DNA of 8,806 nt. Origin: Tannerella sp. GTDB taxonomy: Bacteria; Bacteroidota; Bacteroidia; Bacteroidales; Tannerellaceae. The notes beneath the pieces are model-generated. The model was given only the letters and a program-made list of their open reading frames with translations, was not told where the DNA came from and made no database searches. Below are positions 1-6,324 of the stretch, piece after piece (the stretch's first letter is position 1; the number at the start of each line of letters is the position of its first letter). The stretch spans positions 1 through 8,806 of the forward strand of contig JAITHS010000047.1 of assembly GCA_031279875.1 (NCBI GenBank). Direction: 5' to 3'. The position numbers and the translations under genes were made by a program.

Positions 1-3000
1 GTAAGTAGATAAACGCGGCCACCGGGCATACGGGTTTTGAGACGTTTCCGACCAGTAATTGTCGGCAATAAACTGTGCCAGTCCGTTTTCAAGTACGCGA
101 CTGTCGGAACTGCTCACTGTTGATTCTTTGAACGGCGCCATTGCAGCGGGATCAATCCAGAATGATGACCGTGCCGAGCCTTGAAAGAAAAACGAAAAAT
201 CGAAATTACGGTATCCCATCGAAAGTCCGAAGCCGTAATTAATCTCCGGCGTAGTAGGATAGCCAATCGGCGCCATATCAATCTCATTAATAACATTATC
301 GCCGTTCAAATCCATGTACTTAATATCTCCCGGAGCATATTCTCCGAAATCCTGACGGGGAGAGTTGGCCACGTCGCCTTCGTCAATAAATAACCTCTCT
401 GCCACATATCCCCATGTTTGCCTGATAGGATTTCCTATTCTTGAACGCCATGGAACATCACTGTAATCCGGCTCTTCATATTTTACAAAAACAGAACGGG
501 CATAAGTGAAATTTGCACGACTTGTGAACCATAAATTCCTGTTTACAATATGGTTATAATCAAACGAAATATCAATGCCCTTTCCTTCCGCTTCACCGAT
601 ATTTGCCTGCGGAATTGCCCATAGCCCCATCTCGGAAGGTATTGAGGCTCTTGTTTGAAGGATATTTGTACGCCGCTCCTTAAACAGGTCTGTCAGTATA
701 TCGATTTTGCCGTTAAACAGACCTAATTCAATGCCCAGATTGGCTTTTCGGGATACCTCCCAGCCTATTTCCGTGTTGGCATAATTATTGATCTTCACTC
801 CATTGCGATTATATCCGAAATCATATCCCGACGGGTATCCGTGACTGTCGCCGATGCCGACAGCTGAGAGATAGAAAAATCGTACCGCTCCTATTTCGTC
901 GTTGCCGACCAAACCGTAAGTGCCTTTAAATTTCAGTTTTGAGATATAATTGTACACGATGCTGTTTTTCCAAAAATCTTCTTCCGTAACATTCCATCCT
1001 AATCCTGCGGAAGGAAAAAAGCCCCAGCGATGACCTTTGTCAAATTTCTCCGAGCCATTGTAACCAAAATTAAATTCGGCAAAATATTTAGAAGCAAAGT
1101 TGTAAGTGAAGCGTCCGGCAAGGCTCAAATTACGTCTCGGAAGTGATTCTATCAGCGTTTCGGCATTTCCGGTAAGGGCGCTGCGACCGGTAAATACTAA
1201 CATGCCGCTTACGCCGTGAAGTCCTAATTTCCGGTCATAAGCCAGAGACAGTTCACCGTAAGTAGAACTGGATACCGTTTTACCGCCCGGAGAGTAGTTC
1301 AGATATTCGGTACCGGTCTCTTTGTTGAGTTCCGTCAGAGTATAAGTATCGGTATAGCGGTTATACTGTGCCACGCTATAATAATAAGGATTGTAAGAGC
1401 GGGATACTTCAAAATCGGAATTTCGCGTTATGTTACCGAGCGCTCTTGCGGTCAATCCTTCGACCCATTTCTCAAAATTTTGTTTTATCTCCATTTGAAT
1501 AACTACCGCCGACTGACTTTGTTCCCTGTATCCCCGCACCATTTCGGCATAAGGGTTATAGTAGTCTGTACCGCTGTATCCGCCGAACAAAATATGATTG
1601 GCATACTTAAATGTTTCATCCGGCGCATAATAGGCCGGGAAACGTACAGGGCTGACTTTCAGCGCCCGCTGATATAAAGTATTTCCTCCTGCAATAGGTC
1701 CGGCATAGTCCTGAAAAGTGCCGTTAACACGTACTATCGCTTCTGTTGTTTTGGTAAGATTGATGTTGATGTTGGAACGGATAAGATATTTTTTCAGGTC
1801 TATATTATTGTTGAAATTATTACGCTTGTCAACTTCCAGATTTCCGTTATCTTGCGTAAATGAACCGGCAATATAGTAACGGGCAATATTTCCGCCGCCG
1901 GAGATATTCATGTTAACACGCTGATTCATAGTAACGTCTTTCGTTTGCATGTCTAACCAATCTACTGCCGGATAAACATACGGATTGGTGTTACGTATAG
2001 TATTGTCGATCTTTTCGTTAGAATAGGGTAGCCCAATCAACGGATTACGTGTGCGGGTGGCTTCGTTTGCCAATTGCATGTAAGTAATCGGGTCGGCCAT
2101 TTTAATCGTCATGGTCGGCTCCGAGAATGAGTTTTCCAGCCTGACGGATACTTTGGCTTTGCCTTCTTCGCCTTCTTTTGTTGTTACGAGTACGACACCG
2201 TTAGCGCCGCGCGCACCGTAAAGCGCTGTGGCTGTGGCGTCTTTGAGTATCGAAAAACTGGCTATATCGTCGGGATGCAATCGCGACAGGTCGTTGGTTG
2301 TCATCTCTACATTATCAATCAATATCAGCGGATCGACTTTTCCGCTACCAAACGAAGTTATGCCGCGTATGAAAAATTGTGCGTTGTCTTGCCCCGGTTC
2401 GCCTGACGTTTGGTATGAAATAACGCCTGCCATTCGTCCGGCAAATGCCGTTGTAAGGTTGCTCGACGGTACGCGCAGTTCTTTCACATTTACCGTTTGG
2501 ATTGACGAGATGACGCTTTCCTTTTTTTGTTTGCCGAACGCCACTACGGTTACTTCGTCGAGTTCGTTGCGCTTGGGTTCGAGTTTGACGCTGATGTAGG
2601 TCTGACTGCCTACTTTTACTTGTAGCGGCTCGTAACCGATGTAAGACATTTCGAGGATGTCGTCGGGCGATACTTCGATCGAGAATGTGCCGTCGGAATC
2701 GGCGGTAACGCCTCGCGGAGAGCCTTTAACGATTACTGCCGCACCTGCTAAGGGTTCGTCGATCTCGTCTCTAATTACGCCGGTAACGGTTTTGCGGGCA
2801 GGCTGGGCGCGGTCTGAACTTGAATGTGTCGTCGCAGTTTTCTTTGCAGGGTCAAGAAAAACTACAATTTGGTTGTCCATAATGCGGTACGACAGTTGCG
2901 TGCCGACAAATGTCTTGTTGAGAACATCGCTTATATCCTCGTCTTCGGCCTTAATGCTGACCTTTTTATTGAGGTCGCTTCTTACATTGTCGGAAAAGAC

Positions 3001-3153
3001 GAAAACATAATCGCTGCTCTTTTCGAGCCTTTTGATGACCTCGCCGACAGTAACATTGTTAAGTTGAAACTTAAACGCTGTTTTCTGTGATAATGAAGGG
3101 CTTGCAAAAGCGACATTAAGTCCCAGCATTAACGTTAAGATAAAAATTTTCAT
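1..3153 (-). CDS. SusC/RagA-family TonB-dependent receptor with STN domain (3' end outside window)
   Basis: Outer-membrane active transporter that would import a glycan fragment or similar nutrient with a SusD-like lipoprotein, powered by TonB-ExbBD. The frame is open from the ATG at 3153 to base 1, giving 1051 codons with no stop. Visible in order: signal peptide (about 1-22, MKIFILTLMLGLNVAFA), STN domain (about 25-100), carboxypeptidase-regulatory-like fold (about 122-195, GVTADSDGTFSIEV and MSYIGYEPL), plug (about 200-330, with LILIDNVEM and ILKDATATALYGARGANGV, the SusC/RagA signature), then the barrel. The last visible part (YPTTPEINYGFG, FFFQGSARSSFW) usually lies roughly 130-170 residues before the C-terminus, so perhaps 80-90 residues are missing. 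The STN domain marks it as a signalling receptor and fits the anti-sigma gene 16 bp upstream. An in-frame stop lies shortly upstream of the chosen ATG, at the end of the anti-sigma gene. The substrate cannot be predicted. Confidence 0.95.
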   Translation of the reverse strand, partial: MKIFILTLMLGLNVAFASPSLSQKTAFKFQLNNVTVGEVIKRLEKSSDYVFVFSDNVRSDLNKKVSIKAEDEDISDVLNKTFVGTQLSYRIMDNQIVVFLDPAKKTATTHSSSDRAQPARKTVTGVIRDEIDEPLAGAAVIVKGSPRGVTADSDGTFSIEVSPDDILEMSYIGYEPLQVKVGSQTYISVKLEPKRNELDEVTVVAFGKQKKESVISSIQTVNVKELRVPSSNLTTAFAGRMAGVISYQTSGEPGQDNAQFFIRGITSFGSGKVDPLILIDNVEMTTNDLSRLHPDDIASFSILKDATATALYGARGANGVVLVTTKEGEEGKAKVSVRLENSFSEPTMTIKMADPITYMQLANEATRTRNPLIGLPYSNEKIDNTIRNTNPYVYPAVDWLDMQTKDVTMNQRVNMNISGGGNIARYYIAGSFTQDNGNLEVDKRNNFNNNIDLKKYLIRSNININLTKTTEAIVRVNGTFQDYAGPIAGGNTLYQRALKVSPVRFPAYYAPDETFKYANHILFGGYSGTDYYNPYAEMVRGYREQSQSAVVIQMEIKQNFEKWVEGLTARALGNITRNSDFEVSRSYNPYYYSVAQYNRYTDTYTLTELNKETGTEYLNYSPGGKTVSSSTYGELSLAYDRKLGLHGVSGMLVFTGRSALTGNAETLIESLPRRNLSLAGRFTYNFASKYFAEFNFGYNGSEKFDKGHRWGFFPSAGLGWNVTEEDFWKNSIVYNYISKLKFKGTYGLVGNDEIGAVRFFYLSAVGIGDSHGYPSGYDFGYNRNGVKINNYANTEIGWEVSRKANLGIELGLFNGKIDILTDLFKERRTNILQTRASIPSEMGLWAIPQANIGEAEGKGIDISFDYNHIVNRNLWFTSRANFTYARSVFVKYEEPDYSDVPWRSRIGNPIRQTWGYVAERLFIDEGDVANSPRQDFGEYAPGDIKYMDLNGDNVINEIDMAPIGYPTTPEINYGFGLSMGYRNFDFSFFFQGSARSSFWIDPAAMAPFKESTVSSSDSRVLENGLAQFIADNYWSETSQNPYARWPRLSTY

Positions 3154-3169
3154 CTGTCTGATTATTATA

Positions 3170-4300
3170 TTAATACTCTATAAATATTTTGTTGTCTTCG
3201 CGGTGATACTTGGTTGACGACATGATTGAGATGGCGTTCATAAGATTGTCTAAATTGGGTGATAAAACTATCTTGCCGGTGCATGTAATATGTTTGATTT
3301 CTACATTTTCATCAATATCAAACGACAGGTTATAATATAGTTCCAACTGTTTCAATACATCGGTAACGGGCGTCCTGTTAAGTTCTATATAGCCGTCTTT
3401 CCAAGAAATGTATTTGCCGACATCAACTTGATTGATATTGAGCGAGTTGTCGTTAATAACGAGCATGTCGGCCGGATTGAGGATTGTTTCGACGTCAGAT
3501 ATTTCGGTTTTGACGCCAACCTTGCCTTCAACAAGAACAACTGCCGCCGCGCCGCCGTCGTAAGCCGTAACGTTAAATGCCGTACCGTAGGCTGTGATAT
3601 CCATTGTCGGGGTGCTGACGATGAATGGATGCAGCAAGTCGGGCGCGACTTCGATGTATATCTCGCCGCTGACAGTGATGTTGCGGGTAGCGCCGTTAAA
3701 GACAGATGGAAATTCGAGCGTCGAGCCGGCATTAATCCACACTTCGGTGCCGTCGGCAAGAGTCAATTGCGAGCGCTTTCCGTAGGGTACTACGATGCGG
3801 TTTGTCGTCTTTTTGTCGGCTTTGATTTGCTTTTCGCCCTTGACGTCTGTTACCGTTAAAGCGCCGTTACTGCTCACGTTTACGCGGACGTCGTTAGCAA
3901 ACGTTACGATTTCTTCATCAGTAATAAATTGTATGTCTTTTTCTGCAAGGTTCTCACCTGTAATAACATTTTTTTGCGCTTCCGGCTGTTCGTTTTCTTT
4001 TTCGTCGGGATAAAGAAAGAATGCCGCCAAACCGATAGCGAGCGAGACGCATGCAACCGCAGCATACCTTATTATATGTAACCTGTGATTACGACGCGCT
4101 TCTTGCCTGAGTATCTTGTTCATAATCTCGGCATAGTCGGCGGCGGGAATCCTGTCGTTGGCAAGACGTATCTTCCCGAACAACCGTACCGCTTCACTGT
4201 ATTCCGCCGTATGACAATGCTTCTTTGTGTCGCCTGCAAGCATATCTGCGATAAAAAACTCGTCTGTAAGTAGGTCTTTGATGATTTGTTTGTTTGTCAT
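3170..4300 (-). CDS. FecR-family anti-sigma factor (FecR domain + DUF4974)
   Basis: Inner-membrane anti-sigma regulator of 376 residues. Seen in the protein: a cytoplasmic N-terminal part (1-75) that would hold the sigma factor, one transmembrane helix (about 76-97, IIRYAAVACVSLAIGLAAFF), a periplasmic FecR domain (about 168-263, with VPYGKRSQLTLADGTEVWIN, GSTLEFP, ITAYGTAFNVTAY and VLVEGKVGV), and a C-terminal DUF4974 domain (about 305-372, from NRTPVTDVLKQLELYYNLSF to the end). In this family the C-terminal domain is thought to contact the receptor STN domain. The gene is 16 bp upstream of the STN-bearing susC-like gene on the same strand, so the two are almost certainly co-transcribed and act as a pair. 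Its sigma factor would normally sit directly upstream; here an opposite-strand ATPase gene lies between (4512-5756). Length and domain order are complete. The start follows the only sensible N-terminus; no Shine-Dalgarno sequence is evident. Confidence 0.95.
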   Translation of the reverse strand: MTNKQIIKDLLTDEFFIADMLAGDTKKHCHTAEYSEAVRLFGKIRLANDRIPAADYAEIMNKILRQEARRNHRLHIIRYAAVACVSLAIGLAAFFLYPDEKENEQPEAQKNVITGENLAEKDIQFITDEEIVTFANDVRVNVSSNGALTVTDVKGEKQIKADKKTTNRIVVPYGKRSQLTLADGTEVWINAGSTLEFPSVFNGATRNITVSGEIYIEVAPDLLHPFIVSTPTMDITAYGTAFNVTAYDGGAAAVVLVEGKVGVKTEISDVETILNPADMLVINDNSLNINQVDVGKYISWKDGYIELNRTPVTDVLKQLELYYNLSFDIDENVEIKHITCTGKIVLSPNLDNLMNAISIMSSTKYHREDNKIFIEY

Positions 4301-4370
4301 TTATTTTGCCTTTCTTTATCGCAAAACAAACAATCTCGCAATTTTGTTCCCGAAAACAATGTTAAAAAAT

Positions 4371-4485
4371 GTTTTTGTTTGGTAGCGAAAGATGTTTTTG
4401 TTTAGTAGCGAAAGATATTTTTGTTTGGTATAGAAAGATATTTTTGTTTGGTATCGAAAGATATTTTTGTTTATTAGCAAAAAAA
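4371..4485. repeat. Tandem array of about five 23-bp units upstream of the ATPase gene
   Basis: Five head-to-tail 23-bp units start at 4371, 4394, 4417, 4440 and 4463. Units 1-4 differ by only a few bases; the fifth is degenerate in its second half and ends in an A-run. Each unit begins (g/a)TTTTTGTTT and units 1-4 end GAAAGAT. All five contain TTT-N7-AAA, a short dyad; unit 4, for example, reads TTTGGTATCGAAA. The last unit supplies the likely -33 element of the ATPase promoter. This could be an operator array, a nucleoid-protein binding tract, or slippage-prone DNA that tunes promoter strength; nothing here decides between them. Confidence 0.9.
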
Positions 4486-4497
4486 ACATTACCTTTG
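4466..4497 (+). promoter_or_regulatory. Bacteroidetes-type promoter of the ATPase gene
   Basis: TACCTTTG at 4490-4497 matches the Bacteroidetes -7 consensus TAnnTTTG exactly. TTTG at 4466-4469, in the last 23-bp repeat unit, is a matching -33 box with a 20-bp spacer. Transcription would start around 4502-4505, so the ATG at 4512 would have a very short leader of roughly ten bases or fewer. The promoter overlaps the codons of any longer reading frame starting at 4467, which argues for the 4512 start. Confidence 0.75.
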
Positions 4498-4511
4498 CAG
4501 TCAAAAACATT

Positions 4512-5756
4512 ATGCTTTTACAGGAACAAATAGCACAAGTAATTGACGATCAACAAGAAAAGTTTGTTCGTCTGCCGCTCGGCGTATCACGCGACATATT
4601 GCCACAAGTGCCGTGCATCGACCATTTTGCCACGATAGTTACAGGTATTCGCCGTTGCGGAAAGAGTACGCTTTTGCTGCAAATATTACGTCAAAATTTC
4701 GACAGGGCGCTTTTTTTGAACTTTGAGGACATTCGCCTTTCTGCCTTTGAAACGGCCGATTTTACGCGCCTGTTGAACGAAATCGAAAAGCGGAAGGCCG
4801 ATGTGCTTTTTTTTGACGAAATACAAACCGTTAGCGGTTGGGAAACGTTTATACATCAGTTGCTTCGCGACTGTTTCAAAGTCTTTGTAAGCGGCTCGAA
4901 TGCTTCGCTGTTGAGAACCGAAACGGCGACTCACCTCACAGGGAGACAGGTTTCCGTCGAACTGTTTCCGTTTTCATATTCCGAATTTTTGCAGTTTAAA
5001 AACTTGCAAGCCTCCGCCAAAACGTTTGAACTATACCTGAAAACCGGCGGTATGCCCGAATTTGTGAAAACAGAACGGCAAATAGTGCTTACCTCGCTTG
5101 CCGACGATATTCTGATTAAAGATATCGCCGTGCGCCATTCGCTGAAAGACACCGATTCGCTACGCCGACTGGCGCTTTACCTGAATACAAACATCGGGCG
5201 GCAGGTTTCGGCAAACCGTCTTACCAATCTGTTCGGAATAAAATCGGCGTCCACTCTGCTCGAATATTTCTCGTATTTGCAGGACTGTTACCTTTTTTAT
5301 TTTATACCGCAATTCAGTTATTCGCTCAAAACACAAATACGTAACCCGAAAAAAATATATACCGTCGATACGGGTTTGAGTAATGCGCTGGCGTTCAAAG
5401 TTGGCGAAGATGCCGGATTCCTGCTCGAAAACGCCGTGTTTCTGCATCTGCGCCGCCGCTACAAAGAAATTTATTACTTCACGGAAACGGGCGAATGTGA
5501 TTTTGTTGTTATGGAAAAAGCGCAACCGGCTCGGCTGATACAAGTTTGCTATCTTTTGGACGATAAAAACCTCGACCGCGAACTAAACGGCGTGCGCGGG
5601 GCGATGAAATTTTTTAACAAACCCAACGGCACGATTGTTACGTTTAATCAAACAGACCGGTTTGAAACAACAGACGGCACAATCGACGTTGTGCCGGCCT
5701 GTGTCTTTTTTGCCGAAACGGTGTACGCCGAAATTACCGACAATCCTGCTTCCTGA
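4512..5756 (+). CDS. AAA-family ATPase with DUF4143-type C-terminal domain
   Basis: A 414-residue protein of the AAA_14/DUF4143 family, common in Bacteroidetes and archaea and without a settled function. Seen: Walker A GIRRCGKST (45-53), Walker B VLFFDEIQ (98-105), a sensor-1-like strand VFVSGSNASLL (124-134), the family segment HLTGRQVSVELFPFSYSEFL (141-160), and a C-terminal domain (about 200-347) with KKIYTVDTGLSNA and LLENAVFLHLRRR. That domain ends in a PD-(D/E)XK-like region: E306, GECDFVV (327-333) and IQVCY (343-347). Family members often have EVK at the last motif; here it is QVCY, so nuclease activity is doubtful. I chose ATG 4512 over the in-frame ATG at 4467 because the promoter -7 box (4490-4497) lies between them. 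The gene runs opposite to all its neighbours, splits a sigma/anti-sigma pair, and its 3' end overlaps the sigma gene by 23 bp. It looks like an inserted cargo gene. Confidence 0.92.
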   Translation: MLLQEQIAQVIDDQQEKFVRLPLGVSRDILPQVPCIDHFATIVTGIRRCGKSTLLLQILRQNFDRALFLNFEDIRLSAFETADFTRLLNEIEKRKADVLFFDEIQTVSGWETFIHQLLRDCFKVFVSGSNASLLRTETATHLTGRQVSVELFPFSYSEFLQFKNLQASAKTFELYLKTGGMPEFVKTERQIVLTSLADDILIKDIAVRHSLKDTDSLRRLALYLNTNIGRQVSANRLTNLFGIKSASTLLEYFSYLQDCYLFYFIPQFSYSLKTQIRNPKKIYTVDTGLSNALAFKVGEDAGFLLENAVFLHLRRRYKEIYYFTETGECDFVVMEKAQPARLIQVCYLLDDKNLDRELNGVRGAMKFFNKPNGTIVTFNQTDRFETTDGTIDVVPACVFFAETVYAEITDNPAS

Positions 5757-6237
5757 GCATTACCATAGCAGCGGCGACGAGTTTGCGACATGAGTTGTAT
5801 GTTATCCCCATAACAGATGCAATCTGCTCATATTCAAGTCCTTGCATATACCGCAAATAGATAATCTCTCTCTGACGGTTAGTAAGTCGGCCAAGCATAC
5901 TCTCAATTTTTCGCTTGAGAGCCTCGTCATACTCCCGTGCGATGATTTCATCTTCAACAGAAACGTCAACATGAAAGGGATATTCATCGTCTTCTTCACC
6001 CGACATACGCACGCTTAACGCCTCGTGTTTGGAGGCATTGATGAGTTTGTTTTTCATTATCCTGAGCAGAAAAAACCTCACCTCACCGGCGGGCGGCAGT
6101 GAGATATTTTTGGTCATGAGCAACACAAACACATCTTGCACTGCATCCTTAGCGGCATCCGACGAGTATCCTAATCGTATGGCGTAAGAATACAGTGCGT
6201 GTGCGTGCGATGTATATAACAATGTAATGTTTTTCAT
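5734..6237 (-). CDS. ECF-type RNA polymerase sigma factor (sigma-70 family)
   Basis: Sigma factor of 167 residues that would direct RNA polymerase to the genes of the neighbouring receptor system. Region 2 covers about 5-70 (LYTSHAHALYSYAIRLGY, then DAVQDVFVLLMT, the usual core-binding segment). An acidic linker (about 79-100, SGEEDDEYPF) is followed by region 4 at about 110-160, containing LTNRQREIIYLRYMQGLEYE and a helix-turn-helix EQIASVMGITYNSCRKL. The ATG at 6237 is firm because an in-frame TAG lies five codons upstream. The protein ends only five residues after the last region-4 helix (MLRKQDCR), a little short for the family, which usually runs about 180-200 residues. The stop lies inside the 3' end of the convergent ATPase gene, so slight truncation by insertion is possible. 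The FecR-type anti-sigma gene at 3170-4300 is its probable partner, though no longer adjacent. No convincing promoter match was found in the 87 bp upstream. Confidence 0.93.
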   Translation of the reverse strand: MKNITLLYTSHAHALYSYAIRLGYSSDAAKDAVQDVFVLLMTKNISLPPAGEVRFFLLRIMKNKLINASKHEALSVRMSGEEDDEYPFHVDVSVEDEIIAREYDEALKRKIESMLGRLTNRQREIIYLRYMQGLEYEQIASVMGITYNSCRKLVAAAMVMLRKQDCR

Positions 6238-6324
6238 CAGAGCAGTTGTCTATTTTATTAAAACAAACAAATACCCATTTTTGTTCTGTTGTAGCGTGTT
6301 AAAAAAACATAAATATTATTAAGA

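Noticed and set aside
2228..3090. Plus-strand open frames antisense to the SusC-like gene
   Set aside because: The minus frame is a clear receptor with signal peptide, STN, and plug; these are shadow frames without start context or recognisable domains.
4316..4510. Minus-strand 64-codon open frame in the divergent region
   Set aside because: It is a translation of the tandem repeats (recurring NKNIFRYQTK-like segments) with no family resemblance.
4467..4511. Upstream in-frame ATG that would lengthen the ATPase by 15 residues
   Set aside because: The -7 box lies at 4490-4497, so this ATG would be upstream of the transcript; the added residues come from repeat DNA.
4330..5745. Possible target-site duplication ACAATC at 4330-4335 and 5740-5745 flanking the ATPase cassette
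   Set aside because: Six bases in AT-rich DNA can match by chance, and no terminal inverted repeats or transposase accompany them.
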